From the NCBI RefSeq assembly GCF_002995795.1, contig NZ_PVXN01000010.1:1-64000 (forward strand): a stretch of 64,000 nucleotides of DNA, in the 5' to 3' direction. The stretch's first letter is position 1. The number at the start of each line of letters is the position of its first letter. The position numbers were made by a program, and so were the translations under genes. This document shows positions 51,557 through 61,553 of the stretch, piece by piece. The notes below the pieces were generated by a model, which saw nothing but the letters and a program-made list of their open reading frames with translations, ran no database searches and was not told the DNA's origin. This stretch comes from Clostridium thermopalmarium DSM 5974 (lineage in GTDB: Bacteria; Bacillota; Clostridia; Clostridiales; Clostridiaceae).

Positions 51557-52339
51557 ATGTCAAATATATTGGAACAGTTTTCAATGGACTTCTTTTCTTT
51601 AAAAGGAAAAGTAGCAATAGTTACAGGTGGAAATACAGGATTAGGTCAAGGGTATGTTGTTGCATTAGCAAAGGCAGGAGCAGATCTGTTTGTCCCAACT
51701 TATGATAATAACTGGGATGAAACACGTGAATTAGTAGAAAAAGAAGGAAGAAAAATTGAATTTATACAAGGTGATTTAACTAAAGATGAATTTAGGAATG
51801 AAGTTGTTAATAAATGCCTAGAGAAATTTGGAAAAATAGATATATTAATTAATAATGCTGGAACTATTAGACGTGCACCATTGTTAGAATATAAAGATAC
51901 AGACTGGGATGCAGTAATGGCAATAAATATTGATGCTGTTTATAAATTAAGCCAGAGAGTTGCGAGAGTTATGGCAGAACAAAAGTCAGGGAAAATTATT
52001 AATATTGCCTCAATGTTAACTTTCCAAGGAGGAAAATTCGTACCGCCATATACAGCAAGTAAGCATGCAGTTGCAGGGATTACAAAAGCTTTTGCTAACG
52101 AATTAGCTTCTTATAATATTCAAGTCAACGCAATCGCACCAGGATATGTTAAAACTGCTAATACTGCTCCAATCCGTGCAGATGAAACTCGTAATAAGGA
52201 AATTTTAGATCGCATTCCTGCAGGACGCTGGGCAGAACCATTTGATTTAATGGGAACAGTAGTATTTTTAGCAAGTCGTGCTTCTGATTATGTTAATGGG
52301 CATATTTTAGCCGTTGATGGCGGATGGTTGGTTAGATAG
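51557..52339 (+). CDS. kduD: 2-dehydro-3-deoxy-D-gluconate 5-dehydrogenase KduD
   Basis: A 260-aa short-chain dehydrogenase that reduces 2,5-diketo-3-deoxygluconate (DKII) to 2-keto-3-deoxygluconate. NAD motif TGGNTGLGQG (~23-32), NNAG (~95), catalytic Ser in NIASMLTF, and YTASK. The SDR sequence follows KduD (SLKGKVAIVTGGNTGLGQGY start; VNAIAPGYVKTANTAPIRAD; GRWAEPFDLMGTVVFLASRAS). First gene of the rhamnogalacturonan locus; GGGGAG precedes the ATG. A GTATAC-containing site (51492-51497) lies in its upstream region. Confidence 0.93.
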   Translation: MSNILEQFSMDFFSLKGKVAIVTGGNTGLGQGYVVALAKAGADLFVPTYDNNWDETRELVEKEGRKIEFIQGDLTKDEFRNEVVNKCLEKFGKIDILINNAGTIRRAPLLEYKDTDWDAVMAINIDAVYKLSQRVARVMAEQKSGKIINIASMLTFQGGKFVPPYTASKHAVAGITKAFANELASYNIQVNAIAPGYVKTANTAPIRADETRNKEILDRIPAGRWAEPFDLMGTVVFLASRASDYVNGHILAVDGGWLVR

Positions 52340-52341
52340 GT

Positions 52342-52373
52342 TATTGGTGGCTGATTTGTTTTAGCCACCAATA
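52342..52373 (+). promoter_or_regulatory. Intercistronic hairpin after kduD
   Basis: TATTGGTGGCT / AGCCACCAATA stem with a 10-nt loop. It is followed by A not T, so it is not a classic terminator; it may protect the kduD message end. Confidence 0.6.
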
Positions 52374-52386
52374 AAAAAAGTATCAA

Positions 52387-52400
52387 AGAAAACGCTTTCT
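52387..52400. promoter_or_regulatory. cre-like catabolite repression site
   Basis: AGAAAACGCTTTCT matches the core of the CcpA cre consensus (GWAANCGNTNWC) and is near-palindromic. It lies between kduD and the GH105 gene, where bound CcpA could block transcript elongation. Confidence 0.55.
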
Positions 52401-52435
52401 TAATGATTAATAATTAATATAGAGGGGGTTTAGAA

Positions 52436-53563
52436 ATGCAAATAACAAAAGAAGCTTTGATGGATAAACTTGAAAAGGTAGTAAATAAGTTAGTTAATTT
52501 AGATGAACCAAACTTTGATAAAAAGTTGCTAGATGAGGGGGATGCAGCAATTTCAAAAGGTGTAATTGCGCGTGACTTTGGAATAAAAGAATGGGATTGG
52601 CCACAAGGTGTAGGAATTCATGGATTATGGCAGCTTGGAAAGTATAAGAAAACAGGAGAATACAATGAATTTTTATATAAATGGTATGTAGACAATATCA
52701 ATTTTGGACTACCTTCACGTAATGTTAACACAACAGCCCCATTATTAACTTTAGTTGAATTATGTGATGTGTATAATGAAAAAAGATTTGAAGACTTATG
52801 TTTAGACTGGGCAAATTGGTTAATGAATGATTTACCACGTACAAAAGAAAATGGATTTCAACATGTAACAACAGACATTAAAAATCGAAATGGCGTAATT
52901 TTAAATGAAAGTCAATTATGGATAGATACCTTATTTATGATGGTATTATTCTTAAATAAAATGGGAGTTAAATATAACAAAAAAGAATGGATTGAAGAAT
53001 CCATTTACCAAGTATTGATCCACATTAAATACTTATATGAGAAGAAAAATGGGTTATTTCATCATGGATGGAGTTTTAAAGAAAATAGTAATTTCGGTGA
53101 AGTGTTCTGGTGCCGTGGGAACTCGTGGTTTACAAATGGAATAATGGATTTTATTGAGAATTCAGGAGAGTATTTAGATGAAGGTACAAAAACATTTATC
53201 ATAAACACTTATAAAGCTCAAGTTGATGCTTTAATTAAATTACAATCTGAAAACGGTTTATGGCATACAGTTTTAGATGATCCAACTAGCTATGTAGAAG
53301 TTTCAGGATCATCAGCTATAGCAGCAGGTATTTTAAAAGGCGTAAGAAGTGGCATTTTAGATGAGTCTTATAGAAAGTATGCATTAAAGGCAATTAAAGC
53401 TATTTTAAATAATGTTGATGAAGATGGAACAGTATTAAATGTATCTGGTGGAACAGGAATTGGATATAATAAAGAACACTATAAAAATATTATCGTTGCA
53501 CCTATGGCTTATGGACAATCATTAGCAATTATAGCTTTAACTGAAGCCTTATATCATATCTAG
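52436..53563 (+). CDS. Unsaturated rhamnogalacturonyl hydrolase (GH105/GH88 type)
   Basis: A 375-aa (alpha/alpha)6-barrel enzyme that removes the unsaturated uronate from oligosaccharides made by pectin or rhamnogalacturonan lyases. The general acid/base Asp is Asp164 in LWIDTLFMMV; other family stretches are WDWPQGVGIHGLW (~53-65), FWCRGNSWFTNG and YVEVSGSSAIAAGIL. It has no signal peptide, so it works in the cytoplasm on imported disaccharides. The rhamnose genes downstream favour the rhamnogalacturonan type (YteR/YesR-like) over plain glucuronyl hydrolase. GGGGG precedes the ATG. Confidence 0.88.
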   Translation: MQITKEALMDKLEKVVNKLVNLDEPNFDKKLLDEGDAAISKGVIARDFGIKEWDWPQGVGIHGLWQLGKYKKTGEYNEFLYKWYVDNINFGLPSRNVNTTAPLLTLVELCDVYNEKRFEDLCLDWANWLMNDLPRTKENGFQHVTTDIKNRNGVILNESQLWIDTLFMMVLFLNKMGVKYNKKEWIEESIYQVLIHIKYLYEKKNGLFHHGWSFKENSNFGEVFWCRGNSWFTNGIMDFIENSGEYLDEGTKTFIINTYKAQVDALIKLQSENGLWHTVLDDPTSYVEVSGSSAIAAGILKGVRSGILDESYRKYALKAIKAILNNVDEDGTVLNVSGGTGIGYNKEHYKNIIVAPMAYGQSLAIIALTEALYHI

Positions 53564-53615
53564 ATTTTGTGAAGTTTAGAAAAGTTAAATATATGAAAAT
53601 AATAGAGGTGAAAGT

Positions 53616-54650
53616 ATGAAAAGAGTAAAATTAATAGGTGTTGCATTGTGTGTGGCAGCAACTTTATTTACAGGATGCGGAAAAACTACTTTAGCAGAAG
53701 AAAAAGTAACTCTAAGATTAGCTCATACACAGACACCGGACTCAGAAGTTGCTCAAATAGTAGACAAGTTTGCAGAAGAAGTAAACAATTCAAGTGTTAA
53801 TTTAGAGATGGAGATTTATCCAAGTGGTACTTTAGGCTCAGAAAGAGATACAATTGAGCTTGTAAAAGCTGGAGTTTTAGATATGGCTAAGGTTGGAGCT
53901 TCTTCATTAGACCAATTCAATAGTGCTTATTCTATATTTTCGTTACCATATGTTTTCCAAAGCACGGAACATTATTATAATGCTTTAGAAAACAGTGAGG
54001 CTGTAAAGGATATTATGATGAGTGGAAAGGAAAAGGGGTATATAGCTTTAGGATTTTATGCATCTGGAGCAAGAAACGTTTATACAACTAAAGATGAACC
54101 AGCTATTGATCCAAGTAAATTAAAAGGTTTAAAAATACGTGTAATGGAAAGTCCAACTGCTAAAAAGATGATTAGTTTAATGGGAGGATCTCCAGTACCA
54201 ATGGCTGTAGGGGAGGTTTATACGGCATTACAACAAGGATTATTAGATGGTGGAGAGAATACAGAAATGGCACTTACAGTAAATAAACATGGTGAAGTTG
54301 CTAAATCATATACATATACTGAGCACCAATATACACCAGATGTAGTTATTATAAGCACCAAGGTTTGGGATAAACTGAATGATAAACAAAAACAAGCTCT
54401 ACAGGATGCAATGCATAAAAATAGCGAAGAGTATAAAAAATCTTATAATAATATGATTAATAATGCAGTAAAAGAGGCAGAAAAAATGGGCGTTAAATTC
54501 TATCGTATAGATAAGAAGCCATTTATTGAAGCTGTACAGCCAATGCATGAAGAATATAAAGCAAAAGGACCTAAGTTTGCAGAATATTACAATGATATAC
54601 AAAAATACATTCCTGCTAGTACAGAAACTTCAGAGGAAAAAAGCAATTGA
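53616..54650 (+). CDS. TRAP transporter substrate-binding lipoprotein DctP (second)
   Basis: A 344-aa DctP-type lipoprotein (lipobox FTGC at ~18-21). Intact paralogue of the broken 11451 gene: GARNVYTTKDEPAIDPSKLK and KIRVMESPTAKKMI hold the conserved ligand-binding Asn and Arg. In DctP proteins the Arg in KIRV makes a salt bridge with a carboxylate, so the ligand should be an acidic sugar. Placed after GH105, the ligand is probably an unsaturated uronate disaccharide or uronate. GAGGTG precedes the ATG. Confidence 0.9.
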   Translation: MKRVKLIGVALCVAATLFTGCGKTTLAEEKVTLRLAHTQTPDSEVAQIVDKFAEEVNNSSVNLEMEIYPSGTLGSERDTIELVKAGVLDMAKVGASSLDQFNSAYSIFSLPYVFQSTEHYYNALENSEAVKDIMMSGKEKGYIALGFYASGARNVYTTKDEPAIDPSKLKGLKIRVMESPTAKKMISLMGGSPVPMAVGEVYTALQQGLLDGGENTEMALTVNKHGEVAKSYTYTEHQYTPDVVIISTKVWDKLNDKQKQALQDAMHKNSEEYKKSYNNMINNAVKEAEKMGVKFYRIDKKPFIEAVQPMHEEYKAKGPKFAEYYNDIQKYIPASTETSEEKSN

Positions 54651-54673
54651 AATGCTGTAAAGGAGTTGAAATA

Positions 54674-55183
54674 ATGATAAAAGCATTAAATAAATTCATT
54701 GAGTGGATTACAGCTATTGGTATGGGTGCATTAGTAATAGCATGTGTTTGGCAAGTTGTCTCTAGATATATAGTAGGTAAACCAAGTACTATTACAGAAG
54801 AATTTATGAGATACGGGTTAATATGGATAACTATGCTTGCTTCGCCTTATGCATATGGAAAAGGTAAGCAGTTGATGATTACATTTGCAGTAAAAAGAGG
54901 TTCAGAAAGATTTCAAGCAATTATTGGAGTCCTTGTTGGAGTTATCACTGCGGTATTTTCTGGTGGTGTATTAATTATCGGTGGAACTAGAGTTGCAAAT
55001 AACGCTGTGGGCCAAGTATCTTCTTCAATGCAAATGCCTATGCAGTTTTTATACTATTCATTAGTTCTTAGTGGCATATTAATGTTGTTATATGCGATTA
55101 TAGGAATTAAAGATGATATTATGAAGCTACAACACGGAGGCGCAAAAATTGAAAAAGATTATATGAAGTTGAAGAAAGTTTAA
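54674..55183 (+). CDS. TRAP transporter small permease DctQ (second)
   Basis: A 169-aa four-helix membrane protein with the DctQ features VVSRYIVGKPSTITEEFMRYGLIW and YGKGKQLMI. AAAGGAG lies 8 nt before ATG 54674, which removes nine residues from a longer frame that overlaps dctP. Forms the permease with the next gene. Confidence 0.92.
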   Translation: MIKALNKFIEWITAIGMGALVIACVWQVVSRYIVGKPSTITEEFMRYGLIWITMLASPYAYGKGKQLMITFAVKRGSERFQAIIGVLVGVITAVFSGGVLIIGGTRVANNAVGQVSSSMQMPMQFLYYSLVLSGILMLLYAIIGIKDDIMKLQHGGAKIEKDYMKLKKV

Positions 55184-55204
55184 TAGCAAAAGGAGGTTAA
55201 ATTT

Positions 55205-56509
55205 ATGGCAGCACAAGCAGGGATTTTATTAGCAATTATATTCTTTGGTATGTTATTCTTTAGCATACCAATAGCAATATGTATTGTAGCAGCATCCTTT
55301 GTTACACTTACGGCTTTATTAACATTGGATTTTGGAGTGTTTGTTTCAGCACAAAAATTAATAACAGGTATGGATAGTTTTACATTACTAGCGGTACCAT
55401 TTTTTATACTAGCAGGTCTTTTCATGAGCAATGGAGGTATTGCACAGAAATTAATAAATTTAGCTCAAATTTTTGTAGGACGTATTCCTGGTTCTTTAGC
55501 ATTAGCTAATGTTGCCGGAAATGCTATGTTTGGATCAATATCTGGTTCTGGTATTGCGGCTGCAACTGCTATTGGCGGCGTATTAGGACCAATAGAAAAA
55601 GAAAATGGATATGATAGAGCTTATTCAGCTGCTGTAAATATTTCAACTGCACCAGTAGGACAATTAATCCCTCCTACTGCAGCATTTATAGTTTACTCCT
55701 TAGCAAGTGGGGGAACATCTATAGCAGCACTATTTATAGCAGGTTGGATTCCAGGTTTATTATGGGCTTTTGCTTGTGCACTTGTAGCATGGTACTATGC
55801 AAAAAAACATAATTATGTTGCTAGAACTTCAGGATTTAATACAAAAGAAGCTTTTCATGCTTTTATTGACGCTATACCAAGCTTGTTTTTAATAGTTATT
55901 ATTATAGGAGGTATTACTGGTGGAATTTTTACTGCTACAGAAGCTGCAGGAGTAGCAGTTGCATATACATTTATATTATCAGTATTCTTCTATAAAACAA
56001 TCAAAGTTTCAGATATACCAAAATTATTAACAGAAACTGCTGTTATGACATCAGTAATTATGCTTATCATTGGAGCATCATCAGTTATGTCATTCGTTAT
56101 GTCCTTTACAGGAATTCCAACAGCAATTAGTAAGATGATTTTAAGTATATCAGATAATCCTATAATTATATTACTAATTATAAATATATTACTATTAATT
56201 ATAGGAACTTTTATGGATGTGGCACCAGCCCTCCTGATATTTACTCCAATCCTATTACCTATTGCAGTACAATGCGGAATGGATTCAGTACAATTTGGTG
56301 TCATGATGGTATTTAATCTAGCCGTAGGAACAATTACACCACCAGTTGGAAGCGTATTATTTGTTGGATGTAGCATAGCCGACTTAGAAATAGAAGATGT
56401 CTTGAAGAAGATTATACCATATTTTGTAGCAATATTAATAGTATTGCTAATGGTAACGTTTATTCCAGGAATCAGTATATGGCTTCCTAAGACCTTTGGT
56501 TTGATGTAA
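55205..56509 (+). CDS. TRAP transporter large permease DctM (second)
   Basis: A 434-aa, ~12-span permease with AGLFMSNGGIAQKLINLAQIFVG, FGSISGSGIAAATAIGGVLGP, GTFMDVAPALLIFTPILLPI and GTITPPVGSVLFVG. It is clearly paralogous to the 12971 gene. AGGAGG precedes the ATG. Ion-coupled uptake subunit for the locus. Confidence 0.94.
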   Translation: MAAQAGILLAIIFFGMLFFSIPIAICIVAASFVTLTALLTLDFGVFVSAQKLITGMDSFTLLAVPFFILAGLFMSNGGIAQKLINLAQIFVGRIPGSLALANVAGNAMFGSISGSGIAAATAIGGVLGPIEKENGYDRAYSAAVNISTAPVGQLIPPTAAFIVYSLASGGTSIAALFIAGWIPGLLWAFACALVAWYYAKKHNYVARTSGFNTKEAFHAFIDAIPSLFLIVIIIGGITGGIFTATEAAGVAVAYTFILSVFFYKTIKVSDIPKLLTETAVMTSVIMLIIGASSVMSFVMSFTGIPTAISKMILSISDNPIIILLIINILLLIIGTFMDVAPALLIFTPILLPIAVQCGMDSVQFGVMMVFNLAVGTITPPVGSVLFVGCSIADLEIEDVLKKIIPYFVAILIVLLMVTFIPGISIWLPKTFGLM

Positions 56510-56542
56510 TAATGATAATATATTAAGTATTAAATTAAGTGA

Positions 56543-56584
56543 AACTAAATATCAAGTAGAATTTATTCTGTTTGATATTTAGTT
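56543..56584 (+). promoter_or_regulatory. Intercistronic hairpin between dctM and kduI
   Basis: Perfect 13-bp stem AACTAAATATCAA / TTGATATTTAGTT with a 16-nt loop. No T run after it beyond CAATTT. It sits at the same place as the 14317-14361 hairpin of the first TRAP cluster, with an unrelated sequence. Confidence 0.55.
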
Positions 56585-56642
56585 CAATTTATTAATCAAT
56601 CATTTGACTAACTATAAACTTATTATATGAGGAGGAATAAGT

Positions 56643-57473
56643 ATGCAAATAAGATATTCACATCATCCACAATATGTAAAAAGAATGACAACTGAAGAAA
56701 TAAGAGAAAACTTTTTAATAAAAGAGGTATTTTTAGCTGATGAAATAGCTTTAACTTACTGTTATGATGATAGAGTGATTGCAGGAGGTGCAATGCCTGT
56801 TAAAGAAATTTTATCTTTAGAAGCTGGAGATAAAATGGGAGTTGATTACTTCTTGGAGCGCCGTGAATTAGGAGTTATTAATATTGGTGGACCAGGAGTT
56901 ATAATTTTAGATAGTACAGAATATGAACTAAGCAAAGAAGACGGTATGTATGTTGGAATGGGAACAAAAGAAGTCAAATTTAAGTCTGTAGATGCAAATA
57001 ATCCAGCAAAGTTTTACTTAAATTCAGCTCCAGCACACCATACATATCCAACTGTTCAAATAACACTAGAGAAAGCAAACAAGGTACATTTAGGTTCAAA
57101 TGAGGAGTCAAACAAAAGAACAATTAATCAATATGTACATCCATCAGTTTGCAAGTCATGCCAATTAGTTATGGGACTAACTAAACTTGAACCAAACAAT
57201 ATTTGGAATACAATGCCATGTCATACTCATGACCGTCGCATGGAAGTATATCTATATTTTGATTTAGATAATGATTCAAAAGTATTTCATTTTATGGGAG
57301 AACCTAATGAAACACGACATATCGTGGTTTCAAATGAGCAAGCTGTTGTTTCGCCATCTTGGTCTATTCACTCAGGAGTAGGAACAAAAAATTATACATT
57401 CATATGGGGTATGGCTGGTGAAAACCAAACTTTTGACGATATGGACCATGTGCCAATGAATGATTTAAGATAA
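56643..57473 (+). CDS. kduI: 5-dehydro-4-deoxy-D-glucuronate isomerase KduI
   Basis: A 276-aa cupin enzyme converting DKI (from unsaturated uronate) to DKII, the substrate of KduD. Landmarks are the start [20 protein letters not shown], the [18 protein letters not shown] region, and the metal site [19 protein letters not shown] with a later Glu/His set (WSIHSGVGT). Length matches E. coli KduI. GAGGAGG precedes the ATG. Confidence 0.95.
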   Translation: MQIRYSHHPQYVKRMTTEEIRENFLIKEVFLADEIALTYCYDDRVIAGGAMPVKEILSLEAGDKMGVDYFLERRELGVINIGGPGVIILDSTEYELSKEDGMYVGMGTKEVKFKSVDANNPAKFYLNSAPAHHTYPTVQITLEKANKVHLGSNEESNKRTINQYVHPSVCKSCQLVMGLTKLEPNNIWNTMPCHTHDRRMEVYLYFDLDNDSKVFHFMGEPNETRHIVVSNEQAVVSPSWSIHSGVGTKNYTFIWGMAGENQTFDDMDHVPMNDLR

Positions 57474-57489
57474 TGCGAGGTATTTTCAT

Positions 57490-58335
57490 ATGATACGATT
57501 AGGATTAAGAGCCCATGACTTAGGTGCAGGTACTGTGGAGGAATTAGCGGATAAACTAGAAAAGACCAACTTGAAGTGCATACAATTGGCTTTACCTAAG
57601 GCTATTAATAACATTCCTTTTACTCCAGGGACCTTTTCTCCAGGATTAGCACGTCATGTTCGAAAAACATTAGAAGCTAAAGGTATAGATGTAGCAGTAT
57701 TAGGATGTTATATCAACTTTATGCATCCAGATTTAAATGAGCGTAGAAAAGAGTTTGAAAAATTTAAAGAGCATATTCGCTTTGCTAAGGAATTTGGAGC
57801 AATGATCGTAGGTACAGAATCTGGCTCATATAATCCTGATTTTTCTTTTAATAGGAAAAATCATACAGAAGAAGCTTTTGCAGAATTTATTGTAGGATTA
57901 AAGGAATTAGTTAAAGAGGCAGAAAAGTATAATACTATTATTGGGCTTGAAGGAGTAACAAAATACGTTGTAAATACACCGGAACGTATTAGACAAATGC
58001 TTGACATCATTGATTCTCCTAATCTAAAAATAATTTTAGATCCTATAAATCTTCTTTCTTTTGATAATTATAAGCGGCAGGATGAGATCATAAAAAAATG
58101 CTTTGATTTATTTGCAGATGATATTATGGTTATTCATGCTAAAGACTTTGTTGTAGAAAATAATGAAATTCGTGAAGTTGCACCTGGAGAAGGAAAAGGT
58201 GAATTTAATTACAAGCTGCTTATGGAATTGTTAAAAAAGCATAAACCTTATATTGAAGTTTTAATGGAAAATACAACAATTGATACTTATGAAAGAAGCG
58301 CTGAGTATATTATGTCATTTGTAGATAATGAGTAA
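57490..58335 (+). CDS. Sugar phosphate isomerase/epimerase-like TIM-barrel protein
   Basis: A 281-aa AP-endonuclease-2/xylose-isomerase-like TIM barrel. Metal-ligand-type acidic and His residues appear in [39 protein letters not shown] and IEVLMENTT. The exact reaction is unknown. Placed between kduI and rhaM, it may epimerise or isomerise a rhamnose- or uronate-derived sugar. The ATG is preceded by GAGGT and follows kduI by 16 nt. Confidence 0.8.
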   Translation: MIRLGLRAHDLGAGTVEELADKLEKTNLKCIQLALPKAINNIPFTPGTFSPGLARHVRKTLEAKGIDVAVLGCYINFMHPDLNERRKEFEKFKEHIRFAKEFGAMIVGTESGSYNPDFSFNRKNHTEEAFAEFIVGLKELVKEAEKYNTIIGLEGVTKYVVNTPERIRQMLDIIDSPNLKIILDPINLLSFDNYKRQDEIIKKCFDLFADDIMVIHAKDFVVENNEIREVAPGEGKGEFNYKLLMELLKKHKPYIEVLMENTTIDTYERSAEYIMSFVDNE

Positions 58336-58349
58336 AAGGTGTGAGATTT

Positions 58350-58664
58350 ATGGTACGAAAGGCATTTAAAATGAAGCTGTATGATAATATGGCAGAAGAA
58401 TATAAAAAGCGTCATGATAATCTTTGGCAAGAAATGATAAAAATGATTCATGAATATGGTGGGAAAAATTATTCTATATTCTTAGATGAGGAAACCAACA
58501 CTCTATTTGGATATATTGAATTAGAAGATGCTAAGCTGTGGGATAAGTCAGCAGAAACTGCAATATGTCAAAAGTGGTGGAAATACATGAAAGATATAAT
58601 GGAAACAAATGAAGATAATAGTCCTGTTTCTGTGGACTTAAAAGAAGTATTTCATCTTGATTAA
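58350..58664 (+). CDS. rhaM: L-rhamnose mutarotase
   Basis: A 104-aa protein of the same length as E. coli RhaM, with the same pattern: [20 protein letters not shown] at the start, [10 protein letters not shown] with the catalytic His, [20 protein letters not shown], and [12 protein letters not shown] then [16 protein letters not shown] at the end. It interconverts alpha- and beta-L-rhamnopyranose for RhaA. The ATG at 58350 is preceded by GTGTGAG; a GTG three codons earlier falls in the ribosome site. Last gene of the operon. Confidence 0.93.
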   Translation: MVRKAFKMKLYDNMAEEYKKRHDNLWQEMIKMIHEYGGKNYSIFLDEETNTLFGYIELEDAKLWDKSAETAICQKWWKYMKDIMETNEDNSPVSVDLKEVFHLD

Positions 58665-58665
58665 T

Positions 58666-58692
58666 AAAAAGGCGGCATAATGCCGCTTTTTT
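58666..58692. terminator. Bidirectional terminator after rhaM
   Basis: AAAAAGGCGGCA TAA TGCCGCTTTTTT; A run left, T run right. It ends both the kduD-rhaM operon and the opposing AraC gene. Confidence 0.93.
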
Positions 58693-58699
58693 ATATAAA

Positions 58700-59725
58700 T
58701 TATTGCTTATTCTGTCTATATTCTAAAGGAGTTACACCAAATGCATCTTTAAACTTTTTATAAAAGAAGCTAAAGTTATTATATCCTACTTCTAGGGATA
58801 TATCTTCTACAGTCATATCTGTATTTTTTAAGAGAGTGCATGCCTTTTTTAATTTTTGTTCATGAATAATTTCTTTAAAAGATTTTCCTGTAGTCTTTTT
58901 TAAAAGTGTACTTAAATAATTAGGATGAAAATTAAAAGTTTTTGCTGTTTCAGCTAAAGTAGTACATATATAATTTTTTTGTATATACTCTAAAATTTTA
59001 GAAATATTCTTTGTGTTTGCGGTTTCATTCAAAATCTGCACTTCAGGAGTTTGATCTTGATAAATTTGAAGAAGTTCTGAAAAAATTAAGATAATATAGC
59101 AATTAATTATTTCTTTTGAACAAATGGAAGGGTCGAAGTATTCACACATTAAGTCTTTCATAAGGCTGTGAAGCTTTTTACGTTTTTTAGAATGAAAAAT
59201 AATAAAGTTATTGTAGTCTTTACTTTGATAAATAGCATGAACTAGGAAAGTAGAAATTAAATCATTACTAGAAAGTCTGCTTAAGAGTGAAGTATCAAAG
59301 TAGTCCTTTCGCATCAAGCAATTTATAATGATGTCGTTTTCTCCTGTTGTTTCTATGGAATGAATAACATTCGTGTCCAAAATACACATATCACCTTGGC
59401 TCAAAGTTACCTTTTTTCCATTAATAATTTGAGTACATGATCCTGAATATACATAAAAAAGTTCAATAAAATCATGCTGATGAGCTGGTATAGGAATAAA
59501 ACGGTGATGCTTAGAAATTGATATATTCTCATCAGGCGGCAGTATGGATTCGCCAGAAAGGACAGGAGTTTCATCATCTTCTTCCCAACGTAAAACGGGG
59601 TGAAGGATGGTCATAATTTGTTTATTAGTTAGTGTTCCTTTATGTGATGAATTTATTGAATTTATAATATACTCTTCTGCAGATGTTCGCATTTTTAGTA
59701 GTTTATCAAGTTCAGAATGATTCAT
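58700..59725 (-). CDS. AraC-family regulator with cupin sensor (rhamnose/rhamnogalacturonide type)
   Basis: A 341-aa regulator. An N-terminal helical part is followed by a cupin domain (~90-150: HQHDFIELFYVYSGSCTQII, GDMCILDTNVIHSIETT) for sugar sensing, and a C-terminal double HTH (~240-341: EYIQKNYICTTLAETAKTFNFHPNYLSTLLKKTTGKSFKEII, then DISLEVGYNNFSFFYKKFKDAFGVTPLEYRQ). This fits a RhaS/RhaR-like activator. The ATG has GGAGGAGGTG upstream. It lies between the two sugar operons and divergent from rhaB, so it probably controls both. Confidence 0.9.
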   Translation of the reverse strand: MNHSELDKLLKMRTSAEEYIINSINSSHKGTLTNKQIMTILHPVLRWEEDDETPVLSGESILPPDENISISKHHRFIPIPAHQHDFIELFYVYSGSCTQIINGKKVTLSQGDMCILDTNVIHSIETTGENDIIINCLMRKDYFDTSLLSRLSSNDLISTFLVHAIYQSKDYNNFIIFHSKKRKKLHSLMKDLMCEYFDPSICSKEIINCYIILIFSELLQIYQDQTPEVQILNETANTKNISKILEYIQKNYICTTLAETAKTFNFHPNYLSTLLKKTTGKSFKEIIHEQKLKKACTLLKNTDMTVEDISLEVGYNNFSFFYKKFKDAFGVTPLEYRQNKQ

Positions 59726-60067
59726 ATAAACACCTCCTCCAATTATATTAATACAATTATATAGAAATAAGGGTTAGAGTTCAAACAAATATTAAGTTTT
59801 GATAGTAAACCACTTTGATTTGGTTATACAACAGTTAAAGGTATTCATTTATACTGAAAGAGAACTATAAAAGCAATTTATTTATATCTTAACCATAAAG
59901 TAAGACATTTAATTACTGATTTAAGTACTATGGAGGTTTCTAAGATTTAAATATATTAAGAAAATCCAACTAGAAGTTTAAGATTAGTAGATACATATTA
60001 AACAATGGATATAGCAAATAAAAATATAGCTAGAAGTGATAAAAGATAAAGGAAGGAGAAGAAGAGC
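59726..60067. other. Divergent control region between araC-type gene and rhaB
   Basis: A 342-bp AT-rich gap. It should hold the divergent promoters for the AraC-type gene and rhaB. I see TTGATA and TTGATT stretches near 59799 and 59815 with TATACA downstream at 59825, but no spacing close to consensus and no clear direct repeats. No gene is supported. Confidence 0.5.
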
Positions 60068-61525
60068 ATGTCGAAAGTCTGTATTGCAATTGATATTGGT
60101 GCTTCAAGTGGAAGATTAATAGTTGGCACAATGAAAGAAGAAAAAATCATCATAAAGGAAGTCTATAGATTTAAAAACAATATGCTCAAGAAAAATGGAA
60201 GCTACTATTGGGATATGGATAAGCTATTCAAAGAGATTATGAATGGGCTTAAAGAATTTGCTAAGGAAGGAATAAATGTGGAATCTATTGGAATTGATAC
60301 TTGGGCTGTTGACTATGCTCTTTTAAATAGGAAGAATGAGATGATTTCTCAAGTTTACGCTTATAGAGATCACAGAACAGATAGAACTATGGAAAAGGTA
60401 TTTAAAGAAAAAAGTCCAGAAGCAATTTATGAGAAAACTGGTATACAGTTTCAACAATTTAACACAATTTATCAACTCTATGAACATGTTAGGGCCAATA
60501 AAGAAATAGTAAACAATGTTGATGTTTTCTTGATGGTCCCAGATTATTTAAACTACCTATTAAGTGGTAAAAAGGCTGTGGAGTTTACAAATGCTACTAC
60601 TACTCAATTGTTTAACATAAATAATCTTGACTGGGATGAGGATTTAATAAGTATAGTTGGACTTAGTAAAGATATTTTTCCTAGGGTTATAAAATCTGGA
60701 ACAATCTTAGGGGAGCTAAGAAAAGAAGTTCAAGAAGAAACAGGCTTAGGTCAGGTAAAGATTATAGCTCCGGCTACTCATGATACTGGTTCTGCTGTAG
60801 CTTCTATACCAGCAACCACAAAAGATTTTGCTTATATTAGTTCTGGAACCTGGTCTCTTATGGGAATTGAAAGTGATACTCCTATTTGCACAGAGGAGGC
60901 AAGAGTATTTAACTTTACAAATGAAGGTGGAGTTTTCAATACTTATCGTGTTTTAAAAAATATAATGGGTTTATGGTTAATTCAAGAAGTACAGAAACTA
61001 TATGATTATAAGTATAGTTTTGAAGAATTGGTAACTCTTGCAGAGGAATGCAAACCTTTTAGATCTTTAATTAATCCTAATAATAGTAGATTTTTAAACC
61101 CTAAAAATATGATTAAAGAGATTAAAAACTACTGTAGAGAAAGTAAACAAGCTGTTCCAGAAACGCCGGGAGAAATTGCAAGATGTATATATGAAAGTTT
61201 AGCTTTTCAATATAAGAACACTTTACTTGAGATAAAGAAAATAAGTTCTAAGCCTATTAATAAGATTCACATAATAGGTGGGGGAGTACAAAATAAGTTC
61301 TTAAATCAGCTTTGCGCAAACTTTACTAATTGTGAAGTGTATGCAGGCCCGGTTGAAGCAACTGCTCTGGGAAACCTTGCAATGCAATTTATCACTTTAG
61401 GGGAAATATCTTCACTTAAAGAAGCAAGAAGGATCATTTCAGAATCCTTTAATATAAAAAAGTATATACCAATATATAGCAGTGATATTGAGGAAAATTG
61501 GGAAAGATTTAAATCATTGCAGTAG
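60068..61525 (+). CDS. rhaB: Rhamnulokinase
   Basis: A 485-aa FGGY-family kinase phosphorylating L-rhamnulose at C1. Landmarks: N-terminal phosphate loop [19 protein letters not shown], the RhaB-specific [45 protein letters not shown] and [12 protein letters not shown], and [16 protein letters not shown] near the end. Length is typical. AAGGAGAAGAAG precedes the ATG. First gene of rhaB-rhaA-rhaD. Confidence 0.95.
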   Translation: MSKVCIAIDIGASSGRLIVGTMKEEKIIIKEVYRFKNNMLKKNGSYYWDMDKLFKEIMNGLKEFAKEGINVESIGIDTWAVDYALLNRKNEMISQVYAYRDHRTDRTMEKVFKEKSPEAIYEKTGIQFQQFNTIYQLYEHVRANKEIVNNVDVFLMVPDYLNYLLSGKKAVEFTNATTTQLFNINNLDWDEDLISIVGLSKDIFPRVIKSGTILGELRKEVQEETGLGQVKIIAPATHDTGSAVASIPATTKDFAYISSGTWSLMGIESDTPICTEEARVFNFTNEGGVFNTYRVLKNIMGLWLIQEVQKLYDYKYSFEELVTLAEECKPFRSLINPNNSRFLNPKNMIKEIKNYCRESKQAVPETPGEIARCIYESLAFQYKNTLLEIKKISSKPINKIHIIGGGVQNKFLNQLCANFTNCEVYAGPVEATALGNLAMQFITLGEISSLKEARRIISESFNIKKYIPIYSSDIEENWERFKSLQ

Positions 61526-61553
61526 ACAAAAGTTATATAAGGAGGATAAGAAG

